Origin: Methylotenera versatilis 301
Lineage (GTDB): Bacteria > Pseudomonadota > Gammaproteobacteria > Burkholderiales > Methylophilaceae
Direction: 5' to 3'
NCBI RefSeq assembly: GCF_000093025.1
Contig: NC_014207.1
Span: 2,666,001-2,730,000 of the forward strand
DNA length: 64,000 nucleotides
A program made the translations under genes and the position numbers. The notes under the pieces are model-generated. The model saw only the letters and a list, made by a program, of their open reading frames with translations, made no database searches and was not told the origin of the DNA. How positions within the stretch are numbered: the first letter of the stretch is position 1; each line of letters opens with the position of its first letter. This document shows, one piece after another, positions 1 through 10,882 of the stretch.

Positions 1-617
1 AGTGCTTTCGGTACAACTTCATTCAAAGCTTGGGCACCCAAACTGCCACCCACTACAAGCATATTTAAAGCACCCGTATTTGTTTTCATTCTATTTTCTG
101 GTGCAGCAACCTGAGTGATGTCTGCGCGTACTGGGTTACCTACCAGTTGAGCCTTCTTGTCAAACGCACTTGGGAATGCAGCCAATACGCGTGTTGCAAA
201 TATCGCCAACACTTTATTAGTTAAGCCTGCGATTGAGTTTTGCTCATGTATTACCAATGGCTTGCCTAAACATTTAGCCATCAAACCACCCGGAAAAGCA
301 GCAAAACCACCCATACCCAACACCACGTTTGGCTGATGCAGACGAATAGCTGCAACACTTTGCGAAAATGCTTTGGCCAATTTCACTGGTAGCAATACCC
401 AGCCCATTAAGCCATTGCCACGCACGCCACGCATGGTAATCATGGCTTTTTCGTAGCCCTTATTTTCAATCAAGCGGTTTTCCATGCCACCTTCTGTGCA
501 AAGCCACACAATGTTCCAGCCAAGATTTTTCAAGTAATCTGCCACTGCCATTGCTGGGTAAACATGACCGCCCGTGCCGCCTGCCATCACCATTAATGTT
601 TTCGCTGGCGTACTCAT
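1..617 (-). CDS. murG: UDP-GlcNAc:lipid I N-acetylglucosaminyltransferase MurG (3' part beyond window)
   Basis: MurG adds GlcNAc to lipid I on the inner face of the cytoplasmic membrane to make lipid II. About 205 codons are visible. The N-terminus carries the glycine-rich GGTGGH loop (residues 13-18) typical of GT28 enzymes, followed by PAMAVA and later an HEQN segment. The ATG overlaps the ftsW stop codon (ATGA at 614-617), so translation is probably coupled to ftsW. The reading frame is open to the window edge. Last visible gene of the dcw cluster. Confidence 0.96.
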   Translation of the reverse strand, partial: MSTPAKTLMVMAGGTGGHVYPAMAVADYLKNLGWNIVWLCTEGGMENRLIENKGYEKAMITMRGVRGNGLMGWVLLPVKLAKAFSQSVAAIRLHQPNVVLGMGGFAAFPGGLMAKCLGKPLVIHEQNSIAGLTNKVLAIFATRVLAAFPSAFDKKAQLVGNPVRADITQVAAPENRMKTNTGALNMLVVGGSLGAQALNEVVPKA

Positions 618-1777
618 GCTGGTAGGCCTTTCTGCAAGCGGCGATTCTCAAAATCAATTCTGAGCATAATGGCCATGGCGATACAGTTAGCCAATATGCC
701 GCTGCCACCGAATGAAAGTAGTGGCAAGGTCAGGCCTTTTGTTGGTAACAGCCCCATATTCACACCCATGTTAATGATGCCCTGCACGCCCATCCAAACA
801 CCTATGCCTTGCGATAGCAGTGCAGCAAAGTAACGTTCATTGGCGATGGCTTCCTTGGCAATACCAAATGAGCGAATGACTATCCATGAGAACAAAGCAA
901 TCACACCTAATACGCCAACAAAGCCTAGCTCTTCTGCAATTACTGCTAATAAAAAGTCGGTATGCGCTTCTGGCAAATAGAGCAATTTTTCTACGCTTGC
1001 ACCTAAGCCCACGCCAAACCATTCACCACGACCGAATGCAATCAGCGCATGCGAAAGTTGGTAGCCTTTTCCATATGGATCAGCCCACGGATCCATAAAG
1101 CCGATGACGCGCTCGAGGCGATACGGCGAACTCCAAATCAAGAAGACAAAACCTACAACTAGCAATATTAGTAAACCCACGAAAATACGTCCGTTGATAC
1201 CACCTAGCCATAAAATGGAGATCGAAATTGCCGCGATTACCGCAAATGCACCGAAGTCTGGCTCGCGAAGCAACAAACCGCCCACCACTAGCATCACCAT
1301 TAACATTGGAAAGAAGCCGTGCCTAAAACTATCCATTACTGCCGCTTTGCGCACGGTATAGTCGGCAACATACATGGCCGCAAATAGTTTCATAAACTCA
1401 GAAGGTTGCGGATTGATGACAAACAGACGTAACCAACGGCGGCTTCCGCCTGCTTTCAAGCCAATGCCCGGAATCAGCACAAGTATTAGCAAAGCCAAGC
1501 CAATCAAAAATAGGTATGGCGCCATTTTTTGCCACCAAGCGACTGGTACGTTAAATGCCACGAATGCTGCACTGAGCGCCACCACCATAAATATGGCCTG
1601 ATGCACTAAGTAGTAACTGCTGTTATAACCAACGCCTTTATCGGCTTCAGCGATGGCGATTGAAGCTGAGTACACCATGACTAAGCCTATGCCTAACAAG
1701 CAAAGCACAACCCATAGCAAGCCTTGGTCGTAACTTGGGGAATTGATACGGTCGCGATTGAGCATGGCGGTAATCAT
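614..1777 (-). CDS. ftsW: Lipid II polymerase / cell division protein FtsW
   Basis: SEDS-family peptidoglycan glycosyltransferase of the divisome, working with FtsI. The 387 residues form about ten membrane segments. Conserved SEDS features are visible: REPDFG (171-176) and the periplasmic [17 protein letters not shown] stretch (269-285), whose Asp corresponds to the family's essential acidic residue. Its position between murD and murG says FtsW rather than RodA. The start ATG overlaps the murD stop (ATGA); a second ATG four codons in is possible. Confidence 0.96.
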   Translation of the reverse strand: MITAMLNRDRINSPSYDQGLLWVVLCLLGIGLVMVYSASIAIAEADKGVGYNSSYYLVHQAIFMVVALSAAFVAFNVPVAWWQKMAPYLFLIGLALLILVLIPGIGLKAGGSRRWLRLFVINPQPSEFMKLFAAMYVADYTVRKAAVMDSFRHGFFPMLMVMLVVGGLLLREPDFGAFAVIAAISISILWLGGINGRIFVGLLILLVVGFVFLIWSSPYRLERVIGFMDPWADPYGKGYQLSHALIAFGRGEWFGVGLGASVEKLLYLPEAHTDFLLAVIAEELGFVGVLGVIALFSWIVIRSFGIAKEAIANERYFAALLSQGIGVWMGVQGIINMGVNMGLLPTKGLTLPLLSFGGSGILANCIAMAIMLRIDFENRRLQKGLPA

Positions 1778-3132
1778 GCTAGCTCCTTCAAACGCTTCAC
1801 CGCTGCAACAAACACTTCTGCACGATGCACATAGTTTTTAAACATATCAAAACTTGCACAAGCCGGTGACAGCAACACAGCTTCATCAGCTTTGGCTAGT
1901 TTTTTGGCAATATTGACTGCTTCAGGTAAATCGGCTGCTTGATAAAGCGGAATATTGGTTGGAAGAAGAGCAGCTTCAATCAGCGGTGCATCTCGACCAA
2001 TCAATACGACTGCACTTGCGTTCTCAGCCACAGCTGCGGCAAGCGGCGTAAAGTCTTGACCTTTACCATCGCCTCCTGCGATTAGTACGACTTTTTGCGC
2101 TAAGCCAGTAAGTGCTGCACAAGTTGCACCGACATTGGTACCTTTTGAATCATCGTAATAATCTACGTCATCAATGTTGGCGACCCACTCAACACGATGT
2201 GGCAAGCCTTTAAAATTGTAAAGGGTTTGAATGATATGGGCGTAATCAACACCAATACCACGACAAAGCGCAACTGCTGCCAAAGCGTTAGCCGCATTAT
2301 GTAAACCAACAATTTTTAAATCTTGCAAGTTGATAAGCTCTTTATCACCCTCGCAAAGCCATGTATCGCCATCCACTTGCTTCAAGCCGTATGAAGTTTC
2401 CTCACCATCATCGTCCAAGCCAAATGTTACTTGTGCTAGTTTTGGACGCGCCATCATCATGCTCCACGCATCATCGCGATTCAGCACTTGTAACTTAGCA
2501 TTGTAAAAAATCCGCGCTTTCGCGATGGCATAATCTTGGAAACTTGCGTATCGATCCATGTGGTCTTCAGATAAATTCAGCATGGTGGCCGCATCTATCT
2601 GCAAATTACTGGTTGTTTCCAACTGAAAGCTAGAAAGCTCAAGCACGTAAACATCAGGCGTTTCCATCATTAACGCATCCAGCACTGGCAAACCAATGTT
2701 GCCCGCTACGATGGTCTTCAAACCCGCCGCTTTACAGATTTCACCTACCAAAGTCGTTACTGTCGTTTTGCCATTCGCACCAGTGATGGCAATCACTTTG
2801 GCACTTGTTGGGCGGTATTGAGCGAACAATTCAACATCACCTGCAACACTCACGCCACGCTGAACAGCAGCCTGAATCTCTGGTTCACTCAATGCGACAC
2901 CTGGGCTTGCTACGATTAAATCAACATCAGCAAAACTAGCCGCTTTAAATGCACCCGTATGAATGGTCACTTGAGGCAATTCAGCTTTTAAAGCATCCAA
3001 ACCCGGAGGATTATCACGTGTATCTGCCACAGACAAACGTGCACCTTGCGCGGCAAGCCAGCGCAAGGAGGATAGACCTGTTTCACCAAGGCCTAGCACT
3101 AATACCTTTTTGTCATTTAGGGCAATTTTCAT
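1774..3132 (-). CDS. murD: UDP-N-acetylmuramoylalanine--D-glutamate ligase MurD
   Basis: Cytoplasmic ATP-dependent ligase adding D-Glu to UDP-MurNAc-L-Ala. The 452 residues are normal for the family. A Rossmann-like N-terminal domain (GLGETGLS, 14-21) is followed by the ATP-binding GANGKTT (118-124) and a C-terminal Mur ligase domain with YDDSKGTN and SPACASFD. It is 26 bases downstream of mraY and overlaps ftsW by four bases. Confidence 0.97.
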   Translation of the reverse strand: MKIALNDKKVLVLGLGETGLSSLRWLAAQGARLSVADTRDNPPGLDALKAELPQVTIHTGAFKAASFADVDLIVASPGVALSEPEIQAAVQRGVSVAGDVELFAQYRPTSAKVIAITGANGKTTVTTLVGEICKAAGLKTIVAGNIGLPVLDALMMETPDVYVLELSSFQLETTSNLQIDAATMLNLSEDHMDRYASFQDYAIAKARIFYNAKLQVLNRDDAWSMMMARPKLAQVTFGLDDDGEETSYGLKQVDGDTWLCEGDKELINLQDLKIVGLHNAANALAAVALCRGIGVDYAHIIQTLYNFKGLPHRVEWVANIDDVDYYDDSKGTNVGATCAALTGLAQKVVLIAGGDGKGQDFTPLAAAVAENASAVVLIGRDAPLIEAALLPTNIPLYQAADLPEAVNIAKKLAKADEAVLLSPACASFDMFKNYVHRAEVFVAAVKRLKELA

Positions 3133-3158
3133 GTTGATGTATTTAATAACCCGTGTAT

Positions 3159-4262
3159 TTATCTTAATTTCAAACTAGCTAGACCAATCAACACCAACAT
3201 CATGCTGATAATCCAGAAGCGCACGACGACTTGTGTTTCTTTCCAGCCTTTTTCTTCGTAGTGGTGGTGCAATGGCGCCATTAAGAAAATGCGACGTCCG
3301 ACGCCATATTTTTTCTTGGTATATTTGAAATACGTGACTTGCGCAGCTACGGAGAATGTCTCCACCACGAACACACCGCCCATAATGAAAAGAATAATTT
3401 CTTGGCGCACAATCACTGCAACGATGCCCAACGCTGCACCCAATGCCAACGCGCCTACATCACCCATAAACACCTCAGCTGGGTATGCGTTAAACCATAA
3501 GAAACCCAAACCCGCACCAGCCATGGCGGCGCAGAACACCATCAATTCGCCAGCGCCAGCAACATAAGGTACGCCTAGGTATCTTGAGAAATACAAATGC
3601 CCCGCAACATAAGCAAAAATACCCAAAGCTGCCGCAACCATGACGGTTGGTAGAATTGCCAAGCCATCTAAACCATCAGTTAGATTCACTGCATTACTGC
3701 TACCCACCACCACTAAATAGGTCAACACGATAAAACCTATGGCACTTAAAGGCAGTACTAGATGTTTAAAGAATGGAACGATGAGTGTAGTTTCCACAGG
3801 CGTTGTAGAAGTTTTGTATAGAAACACCGCGACAGCCAAGCCAATTAAGCTTTGCCAAAAAAACTTTGCTTTTGCAGATAAACCTTTAGGATTTTTGTAA
3901 ACGACTTTGCGGTAGTCATCTACCCAGCCAACCGCGCCAAAACCTAACGTGGTAAACAACACTACCCACACAAAACGGTTACTTAAATCTGCCCAAAGTA
4001 AGGTTGATATGGCAATAGAAACCAATATCAATGCGCCGCCCATGGTAGGCGTGCCTGTTTTAATCAGGTGTGTCTGCGGACCATCATCACGCACGGCTTG
4101 ACCGACCTTGTACTCAGTGAGCTTGCGTATCATGGCAGGGCCTGCGATAAATGAAATGGCTAAAGCGGTAAGTGTGGCTAACACTGCGCGTAAGGTGATG
4201 TAATTGAATACATGAAACCCACGAATATCGTGTGACAGCCATTGTGCTAACGTAAGTAACAT
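3159..4262 (-). CDS. mraY: Phospho-N-acetylmuramoyl-pentapeptide-transferase MraY
   Basis: Integral membrane enzyme making lipid I from UDP-MurNAc-pentapeptide and undecaprenyl phosphate. The 367-residue, roughly ten-segment protein has the family motifs: VDDYRKV with KNPKGL after it, the [10 protein letters not shown] aspartate motif, and the C-terminal [12 protein letters not shown] histidine motif. The start codon abuts the murF stop (TAAATG), consistent with one transcript. Confidence 0.97.
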   Translation of the reverse strand: MLLTLAQWLSHDIRGFHVFNYITLRAVLATLTALAISFIAGPAMIRKLTEYKVGQAVRDDGPQTHLIKTGTPTMGGALILVSIAISTLLWADLSNRFVWVVLFTTLGFGAVGWVDDYRKVVYKNPKGLSAKAKFFWQSLIGLAVAVFLYKTSTTPVETTLIVPFFKHLVLPLSAIGFIVLTYLVVVGSSNAVNLTDGLDGLAILPTVMVAAALGIFAYVAGHLYFSRYLGVPYVAGAGELMVFCAAMAGAGLGFLWFNAYPAEVFMGDVGALALGAALGIVAVIVRQEIILFIMGGVFVVETFSVAAQVTYFKYTKKKYGVGRRIFLMAPLHHHYEEKGWKETQVVVRFWIISMMLVLIGLASLKLR

Positions 4263-5657
4263 TTAGTGCTCCTCTCCATTTTTTGCTGCGCTTGTTTTTA
4301 TAGCGTCTGTATTTTTAGTCACGATTTCATTCACAACTCGCTCCATCGCCATAAAGCGCGAGCCTTTTACCAGCACATTCGTACCTTGCTGCATTTGTTT
4401 ACGCAAATCCGTAACCAAATCTTGAGGTGTCGTATAGTGTTTAGCGCCTGCACCAAAAGTTTTAGCCGTTTCAGCACTCATATCACCAAGTACAAACAAG
4501 CTTTTTAAGCCGCTTGCTTTAGCGTAGCTGCCAATCTCTGCATGCATTTCTGCCGCGTTATCGCCAAGTTCGCCCATATCGCCAAGCACCAATATTTTTT
4601 CACCTGACATCGCCATCAACACATCAATCGCCACTTTCATCGACATCGGGTTTGCGTTATAGGTATCGTCAATCACTAAAGCACCGTTCAGCCCTGCTTT
4701 TTGCTGTAAGCGGCCTTTTACACCTGCATAATTCTCTAGTCCTATCGAAACAGCTTGAAGTGATGCACCCATCGCGAGCGCCGTGGAGGTTGCCGCTAGT
4801 GCATTCATTACATTATGCAAACCTGGTGTTGGTAAACTTACTTTTACCGCGCCTTGTGGCGTTGTGATTTCAATATCGCTCGCACTGGCATGCAATTGAT
4901 ATTGAGCTGTAACGTCGGCTTTATTTTTCAATCCAAAAGTCATGATTTTGCGTTGACCAGCTAAATCCAACCACAGCGGTGCAAACACATCATCAGCATT
5001 AATCACCGCCGTGGCATCCGCAGCTAAACCTTCAAATATCTCGCCTTTAGCTCTCGCAATCGCTTCAAATGACCCAAGCTCGCCAATATGCGCATTGCCA
5101 GCATTGTTAATCAGCGCAACTGTTGGCTTGCCAATTCTGGATAAATAGCTGATTTCACCAGTATGGTTCATGCCCATTTCGGCTACAGCATAACGATGTC
5201 GAGCGTTTAATTTAAGCAAGGTGAGCGGCAAACCAATGTGGTTATTTAAGTTACCCACTGTAGCTAATACTGCATCTGGCTGATCGCATGCAGCCCTTAG
5301 AATTGATGCCAGCATTTCTTTTACCGTTGTTTTGCCGTTACTACCCGTCACCGCTGCAAGTGGAATGTCAAACTTACTGCGCCAATATGCGGCCAACTCG
5401 CCCAAGGATTGGCAAGTGTCATCTACTAATATTGCAGGTTGTACATTAAGAGTTCTATCTGAAATCAATACTGCGGCAGCGCCCTGAGCAATGGCTTGTG
5501 CGGCAAAGCTATGCCCATCAAAATTATCACCTTTCAGCGCAACAAATAACTGACCTTTGGTCACGCTGCGACTGTCTGTGCCCACACTGGTAAACGTCAC
5601 ATCTGCGCCCAGTAATGTCGCTTGTATCGCGTTGGCAGCTTCGGATAGCAGCATCAT
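4263..5657 (-). CDS. murF: UDP-MurNAc-tripeptide--D-Ala-D-Ala ligase MurF
   Basis: Cytoplasmic ligase completing the UDP-MurNAc pentapeptide. The 464 residues show a MurE/F N-terminal domain, the ATP loop GSNGKTTVKEM, the EMGMNHTGEI segment typical of MurF, and a C-terminal ligase domain with DDTYNANP. Start ATG overlaps the murE stop by four bases; a second ATG follows immediately. Sits between murE and mraY in the usual dcw order. Confidence 0.97.
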   Translation of the reverse strand: MMLLSEAANAIQATLLGADVTFTSVGTDSRSVTKGQLFVALKGDNFDGHSFAAQAIAQGAAAVLISDRTLNVQPAILVDDTCQSLGELAAYWRSKFDIPLAAVTGSNGKTTVKEMLASILRAACDQPDAVLATVGNLNNHIGLPLTLLKLNARHRYAVAEMGMNHTGEISYLSRIGKPTVALINNAGNAHIGELGSFEAIARAKGEIFEGLAADATAVINADDVFAPLWLDLAGQRKIMTFGLKNKADVTAQYQLHASASDIEITTPQGAVKVSLPTPGLHNVMNALAATSTALAMGASLQAVSIGLENYAGVKGRLQQKAGLNGALVIDDTYNANPMSMKVAIDVLMAMSGEKILVLGDMGELGDNAAEMHAEIGSYAKASGLKSLFVLGDMSAETAKTFGAGAKHYTTPQDLVTDLRKQMQQGTNVLVKGSRFMAMERVVNEIVTKNTDAIKTSAAKNGEEH

Positions 5658-7120
5658 ATTGCAGCTCCGTTTCTTAACTTCGCTTGATGCTGCTTGAGCG
5701 CAGCTTGTGCAATCAATGCATCATCAAATGGGTATTTCACACCTGAAATTTCCTGATAGTTTTCATGCCCCTTACCCGCCACTAAAACAATATCACCTGA
5801 ATTTGCACCTTGAATCGCAGCACGAATTGCATTTGCACGGTCAGCATCAACTACATAACCAGCCTTCATCTCACTGACGACAGCAGCAATAATGGCCGCA
5901 GGATTCTCACTACGCGGATTATCTGAAGTCACAAACACTTGGTCTGCAAGCTTACTGGCGATGTTGCCCATTAATGGACGCTTACCCGCATCACGATCGC
6001 CACCACAGCCAAACACACAGATTAACTTGACAGAGCTTGCTGCTAAATCGATTTGCTCTTTTAATGTGCTTAATACTTTTTCTAAAGCATCTGGCGTATG
6101 CGCATAATCAATCACGACTAACGGTAAATCTCCGCCACCAAATTGCTGCATGCGTCCGAGCACTGGCTTGATTTTTGCGATCGCTTCTAGTGAATCAGGC
6201 AAACTGACTTTAAGCGCCAATAATGTTGCCAACACCGCCAGCACGTTATATGCGTTAAAGCGGCCTAGTACTGGTGCGCTTAACAGAGCATGACCTTGCG
6301 GCGTATTTATCTGCATAGTCAAACCAGTATCATGCAATTTCAAGTCACTACCTTGCACATCCGCGCTTGTTAAGCCGTACGTCAAGCATGGCTTATCTTG
6401 TGCATTCAGCGCACTTACTAAAGATTTCCCAAATGCATCATCTGTGTTGACTATTGCCGTAATTAAACCCTCCCAAGCAAACAACTTCTGCTTGGCAGCG
6501 GCATATGCTTCCATGGTTTCGTGATAATCCAAATGGTCGCGACTTAAGTTTGTAAGTACAGCAACATCGAACGCTACACCATTCACACGCCCTTGATCTA
6601 AACCGTGCGATGAAACCTCCATGGCAACGGCATCTGCTTGCTGCTCAACATAATCTGCCAGCATTGCTTGCAGCAATATCGCATCTGGTGTGGTATTAGC
6701 GGCTTCAGTTTGAGCGCCTAAAAATCCATTACCAATCGTACCCAGTACCGCAGTTTTCTTGCCCAACAATGTCAGGCATTGTGCAATCCATTGGCTTACC
6801 GAAGTTTTACCATTCGTGCCAGTCACACCTATCATGGTTAATTTGCTTGATGGATTTTGGTAGAACTCTGCAGCAATACCACCGACTTGTTGTTTTAAAT
6901 CTTGCACAGCTAGGTTGCTCACTTGCCAATCGGCATTCCAAGTAAAGCCTTCTTGCTCCCAAACCACGGCTGCGGCTCCAGCTTGTACAGCTTGCCCAAT
7001 ATACTGGCGACCATCGTTATGCAACCCTGGATAAGCCAAGAACAACGAACCTGCTTGCACTTTTCTGCTATCGGCTGTGATAGAAGTAAATGATTTATTC
7101 AAGGAAGAGAGAATACTCAC
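5654..7120 (-). CDS. murE: UDP-MurNAc-L-Ala-D-Glu--meso-DAP ligase MurE
   Basis: Adds the third stem-peptide residue. The 488-residue protein has the ATP loop GVTGTNGKTSV and TTPDA motif. The DNPRSENP segment is the DNPR motif that marks meso-diaminopimelate specificity rather than lysine. Overlaps ftsI upstream and murF downstream by four bases each (ATGA), suggesting coupled translation. Confidence 0.97.
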   Translation of the reverse strand: MSILSSLNKSFTSITADSRKVQAGSLFLAYPGLHNDGRQYIGQAVQAGAAAVVWEQEGFTWNADWQVSNLAVQDLKQQVGGIAAEFYQNPSSKLTMIGVTGTNGKTSVSQWIAQCLTLLGKKTAVLGTIGNGFLGAQTEAANTTPDAILLQAMLADYVEQQADAVAMEVSSHGLDQGRVNGVAFDVAVLTNLSRDHLDYHETMEAYAAAKQKLFAWEGLITAIVNTDDAFGKSLVSALNAQDKPCLTYGLTSADVQGSDLKLHDTGLTMQINTPQGHALLSAPVLGRFNAYNVLAVLATLLALKVSLPDSLEAIAKIKPVLGRMQQFGGGDLPLVVIDYAHTPDALEKVLSTLKEQIDLAASSVKLICVFGCGGDRDAGKRPLMGNIASKLADQVFVTSDNPRSENPAAIIAAVVSEMKAGYVVDADRANAIRAAIQGANSGDIVLVAGKGHENYQEISGVKYPFDDALIAQAALKQHQAKLRNGAAI

Positions 7121-8877
7121 ATACCCTCCTTAACATCTTCAGCATTACCTTCAAGTACCACGTTATTGTTTGGCGCATCTTGTGGCACGGCGAACAATCG
7201 CAATGTGTCGGCCATAATTGTGCTGAACACTGGCGCAGCGACTGTACCGCCGTAATAAGCGCCGTTATTTGGCTCGTCTATCATCACCGCGATAATAAAA
7301 CGTGGATTAGACGCAGGCGCCATGCCTACAAATGATGCAACGTATTTATTCTCCTCATAACCATGTATGCCCGGCTTATGTGCAGTACCCGTTTTGCCAC
7401 CTACGCGATAACCCAACACTTGTGCCTTAACTGCTGTACCGCCAGGCTGTACCACTAACTCCAACATATCTTTAACGCTATTTGCCGTAGCCGCCGAAAA
7501 CACTTGCTGGCCGATAGGCACTTCATTGATCTTAAGTAATGACACAGGGCGCAATTCGCCTTCATTGGCAAATACTGTATATAACCTAGCCAACTGTAAC
7601 AATGTCAGGCTAATACCGTGTCCAAAAGACATGGTTGCCATCTCGATAGGGCGCCATGTTTTATATGGACGCAATCTACCAGTAGCCTCACCGGGAAAGC
7701 CAACGCCTTCCACATGCCCCAAACCAAGCTCGTTATAGACATTCCACATAAACTGCTTATCTAGCGTAAGTGCGATTTTAGAAGCACCTACGTTAGAAGA
7801 TTTTTGTATCACTTGCGCAACCGTTAAAATTCCTTGCGGGTGTGAATCATGAATAGTAGCGGGGCCGATAGTTAAACTACCTGGTGAAGTTTGAATTTTG
7901 GTGTCTGGCGTATATTGACCAGATTCAAGCGCTGCCGCTGCCGTGACTGGCTTCAATGTAGAGCCCGGCTCAAACGTATCCACAATCGCGCGATTTCGCG
8001 TTTTGCCCTTAATATTCACAGGATTGTTTGGGTTGTAGGTAGGCACATTCGTCATCGCCAACACTTCGCCTGTTTTAGCGTCTAACACAATCGCTGCGCC
8101 TGCCGCAGCCTTATTTTCTTCTACAGCCTTAACTAATTCACGATGCGCGATATATTGAATTCTAAGATCTAGCGCCAAAGAAACATCACGGCCATCTTGC
8201 GGCACTTTTACTGCCTGCAAGTCTTCAATAATATGACCGGATCTATCCTTAATCACGCGGCGACTGCCATCCACGCCAGATAGCGGGCCATTCATCGCCA
8301 ACTCATAGCCTTCGAGTCCTCTATCACCCGTACCTTTATCGTCCGGGCCTGTAAAGCCAACCATATGCGCTGTCACGTCGCCTGCTGGGTAATAACGTTT
8401 ATACTCACGCTGCAACTCAATGCCCGGAATACCCAGTTTCATTACTTTTGCTGCTAATTCAGGTGAAATACGGCGCTTTAAATAGACAAACTCACGCTCA
8501 TCATTCGCTAACTTTTTCTTAACTTCATCAGGCTTTAAATTTAATAAGGCGGCGATTTGTTTTGTTTGAGCGGCATCAATCACTACATCTGGCGGGCTTG
8601 CCCATACCGACTCCACTGGCGTACTGATAGCCAGCAACTCGCCATGTCTATCAGTTATTTTGCCGCGCTGAGAAGTCAAAACAAGGTTACGGCTATAGCG
8701 CGCATCACCTTTATCTTGTAAGAATTTTTTATGGATACTTTGTAAATAGACACCACGCCCTAGCAATGCCACAAAACCCAACAATACTGCAATCAGTAAT
8801 ACTCGACGGCGCCATGCGGGCAATTTCACCACAACAGGCGCTGCAATTGATGATCGATTGAATGAGCGAAAAGCCAT
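7117..8877 (-). CDS. ftsI: Peptidoglycan D,D-transpeptidase FtsI (PBP3)
   Basis: Divisome transpeptidase that cross-links septal peptidoglycan. With the start at 8877 the protein is 586 residues, the normal length. It has one membrane anchor (about 26-42), a PBP dimerisation domain, and the catalytic motifs S306-T-L-K309, S360-S-N and K495-T-G. The open frame runs on upstream to 9036, but that part overlaps ftsL. The chosen ATG overlaps the ftsL stop by one base (TAATG) and gives a family-like N-terminus. Confidence 0.96.
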   Translation of the reverse strand: MAFRSFNRSSIAAPVVVKLPAWRRRVLLIAVLLGFVALLGRGVYLQSIHKKFLQDKGDARYSRNLVLTSQRGKITDRHGELLAISTPVESVWASPPDVVIDAAQTKQIAALLNLKPDEVKKKLANDEREFVYLKRRISPELAAKVMKLGIPGIELQREYKRYYPAGDVTAHMVGFTGPDDKGTGDRGLEGYELAMNGPLSGVDGSRRVIKDRSGHIIEDLQAVKVPQDGRDVSLALDLRIQYIAHRELVKAVEENKAAAGAAIVLDAKTGEVLAMTNVPTYNPNNPVNIKGKTRNRAIVDTFEPGSTLKPVTAAAALESGQYTPDTKIQTSPGSLTIGPATIHDSHPQGILTVAQVIQKSSNVGASKIALTLDKQFMWNVYNELGLGHVEGVGFPGEATGRLRPYKTWRPIEMATMSFGHGISLTLLQLARLYTVFANEGELRPVSLLKINEVPIGQQVFSAATANSVKDMLELVVQPGGTAVKAQVLGYRVGGKTGTAHKPGIHGYEENKYVASFVGMAPASNPRFIIAVMIDEPNNGAYYGGTVAAPVFSTIMADTLRLFAVPQDAPNNNVVLEGNAEDVKEGM

Positions 8878-9203
8878 TATGGCGTCACCCCATTTGGCTG
8901 AGTTACTTGTGGCGTAGGCAATACGGTAGCTGCTTGCATATCTGCCGGTGAAATCACTTGTACACGCTTCGCATCTGGCACTTGCATTTGCATTTTTTGT
9001 GAAGCAATTTGCTCTATACGTGAATGCATCGCCCAAGTACTTTGTTCTAGTTGCAACTGACCATACTCTTGCTCAGTTTGTTTTGCAGTCTGGTTCGCAC
9101 GCTCTAATTCAATATAGAGATTGCGCGCTTTGTGCTGTGAATTCACTAGCCCCAGAGCCGAGAATATCAACGCAAAAAACAAAATGAGATTTAGGCGTGT
9201 CAT
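8877..9203 (-). CDS. ftsL: Cell division protein FtsL
   Basis: Small bitopic divisome protein (108 residues): short cytoplasmic N-terminus, one membrane segment (about 4-22), then a periplasmic coiled-coil region (about 25-70) rich in Glu, Gln and Lys. Sequence similarity within FtsL is low, so the call leans on size, topology and position between rsmH and ftsI. It overlaps rsmH by four bases and ftsI by one. Confidence 0.9.
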   Translation of the reverse strand: MTRLNLILFFALIFSALGLVNSQHKARNLYIELERANQTAKQTEQEYGQLQLEQSTWAMHSRIEQIASQKMQMQVPDAKRVQVISPADMQAATVLPTPQVTQPNGVTP

Positions 9204-10249
9204 GCTACGTTAGTTCTTTCAGCCACACGCAATACCGCGCTTCTTGAGCGCGGGTTCGCTTTAACTTCTTTAGTGCTTGGCTTGATGGTTTTGCCCACAC
9301 CTTTTAATTTCGGCTGTGGCAAATCTGCTGCACGTACTGGAAAGTTAGCAGGCAAGTCATCACGATTCTCTTGATCGCGTATGAACTGCTTCACAATACG
9401 GTCTTCTAGCGAGTGAAAGCTAATCACCGCTAATCGACCTTGTGGCGCCAACAATGCCAAACATTGCGGCATCGTTAACGATAACTCCTCAAGCTCTTGA
9501 TTGACGTAAATCCGTAAAGCTTGAAATGTACGCGTTGCGGGGTTCTGCCCAGGCTCAAACCGCGTGACTGCCCCTGCCACGACCTTGGCAAGTTGCCCTG
9601 TAGTGGTGATGGCGCGCCCGTCATTGCGCTCCGTAATAATCGCCCTTGCAATCTGCTTAGCAAACCGTTCTTCACCATAATTTTTTATAACCTCCCCTAA
9701 ATGCTGCTCTGTTGTATTGGCTAAAAAATCTGCCGCTGTTTGCCCACTACTTTGATCCATGCGCATATCCAGCGGCGCATCGTACCTAAAACTAAAACCA
9801 CGGCTTGCATCATCGATTTGTGGAGATGAAATACCCAAATCCAGCAAAATACCGTCTACTTTTGAAACGCCCATTTCGCTCAGCTCAGCCTGCATACCCG
9901 CAAAATGGCTATGCACCATGCTAAAACGTGGATCTGTAATTTCTTTGCTTGATTCAATTGCCTTTAAATCACGATCAAACGCTATCAAACGACCGCTACT
10001 GCCCAACTTCTCTAATATTTTCCTAGAATGCCCACCGCGACCAAATGTGCCATCCACGTAAACACCATCCGCTTTAATGGCAAGCGCCTGCACAGCTTCC
10101 TCAAGCAGCACCGTGATATGGGAGTTTGTATTTAGACTTAATTCGGACACTTCTGTTTGCGGCTTTTCTAAATTTAAAGCGTCTTTTGCAGACGCTTTTT
10201 TTGGAGACAATAGGGCTTCGGTGGGCGCGCTGCTCACGCCCTTAATCAC
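9200..10249 (-). CDS. rsmH: 16S rRNA (cytosine(1402)-N4)-methyltransferase RsmH
   Basis: SAM-dependent methyltransferase acting on C1402 of 16S rRNA. The protein shows [10 protein letters not shown], the SAM loop [15 protein letters not shown] and a late [13 protein letters not shown] motif. A GTG start at 10249 overlaps the mraZ stop (GTGA) and gives 349 residues, with about 35 more at the N-terminus than usual. The frame extends upstream to 10339, but only inside mraZ. No ATG lies between the GTG and the conserved domain, which supports the GTG start. Confidence 0.93.
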   Translation of the reverse strand: MIKGVSSAPTEALLSPKKASAKDALNLEKPQTEVSELSLNTNSHITVLLEEAVQALAIKADGVYVDGTFGRGGHSRKILEKLGSSGRLIAFDRDLKAIESSKEITDPRFSMVHSHFAGMQAELSEMGVSKVDGILLDLGISSPQIDDASRGFSFRYDAPLDMRMDQSSGQTAADFLANTTEQHLGEVIKNYGEERFAKQIARAIITERNDGRAITTTGQLAKVVAGAVTRFEPGQNPATRTFQALRIYVNQELEELSLTMPQCLALLAPQGRLAVISFHSLEDRIVKQFIRDQENRDDLPANFPVRAADLPQPKLKGVGKTIKPSTKEVKANPRSRSAVLRVAERTNVA

Positions 10250-10692
10250 AGCGAGAAGCCCTCGAGTTCTGATGGCATAGAAAAATTGTCGTCCTGCATT
10301 ACTTGTGCAAGTTGTGCACGCCAAGCTTCCATATTCCACAATTCAAAGTGGCTACCCTGACCAACCAGCATCACTTCTTTATCCAACCCTGCAAAATCTC
10401 GCAACACTGGTGACACCAACATACGGCCTGCACTATCCATAGACACATCTTCCGCAAAGCCAACTAACAAACGCTGCAAAGCGCTTGACTGCTTATCGAA
10501 TGACGACAACGCCATCATTTTGGCTTGAATCGGCTCCCAAGCAGGTTGCGGATATAATAACAAGCAACGATGCGGATGCGCAGTCAACACTAAATCACCA
10601 GCACATTGAAGCTGCAAAGCCTCTCTGTGCTTAGTTGGCACTGCTAACCTGCCTTTAGCATCCAAACTTAATGATGTCGCACCGCGAAACAT
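10246..10692 (-). CDS. mraZ: Transcriptional regulator MraZ
   Basis: 148 residues with two AbrB/SpoVT-like half-domains: the start [21 protein letters not shown] and a second [16 protein letters not shown] unit. MraZ binds direct repeats upstream of its own gene and represses the dcw operon in characterised bacteria. Matching repeats are present here at 10809-10833. First gene of the operon; its stop overlaps the rsmH GTG start. Confidence 0.97.
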   Translation of the reverse strand: MFRGATSLSLDAKGRLAVPTKHREALQLQCAGDLVLTAHPHRCLLLYPQPAWEPIQAKMMALSSFDKQSSALQRLLVGFAEDVSMDSAGRMLVSPVLRDFAGLDKEVMLVGQGSHFELWNMEAWRAQLAQVMQDDNFSMPSELEGFSL

Positions 10693-10808
10693 GTTTAAAT
10701 AATTAACCTAAAATTGTCGCCATAAAATATGACAAATAAAATGATGAAAAAAGTGAGGAATTTCTAACTGCCCTTAGCCTCAGTCAGAGTTAGGTTTAAG
10801 TAAAAATC

Positions 10809-10833
10809 TCCACAAAATCCCACTTTCCCCCAC
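10809..10833 (-). promoter_or_regulatory. MraZ-box operator upstream of the dcw operon
   Basis: Read on the minus strand, three near-identical pentamers GTGGG, GTGGG and GTGGA sit at exactly 10-base intervals (10829-10833, 10819-10823, 10809-10813). This equals the known MraZ operator form, TGGG-type repeats separated by five bases. It lies about 117 bases upstream of the mraZ start. The sequence is directly visible; binding by MraZ is inferred from the family. Confidence 0.8.
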
Positions 10834-10850
10834 TAAGATGAACTATAGAT

Positions 10851-10882
10851 AAAAAAATAGGGCAACGCAAGCCCTTTTTTAC
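10851..10882 (-). terminator. Rho-independent terminator, probably for rnpB
   Basis: An AGGGC / GCCCT stem with a seven-base loop (10859-10875) is flanked by A7 on one side and T6 on the other, so it can work in both directions. On the minus strand it lies downstream of rnpB and just before the MraZ boxes, where it would separate the RNase P RNA transcript from the dcw operon. No plus-strand gene precedes it. Confidence 0.6.

Noticed and set aside
8878-9036. N-terminal extension of ftsI
   Set aside because: It overlaps ftsL almost entirely; the ATG at 8877 gives a normal FtsI length and N-terminus.
10250-10339. N-terminal extension of rsmH
   Set aside because: The extra residues are encoded inside mraZ in another frame; the GTG at 10249 couples to the mraZ stop.
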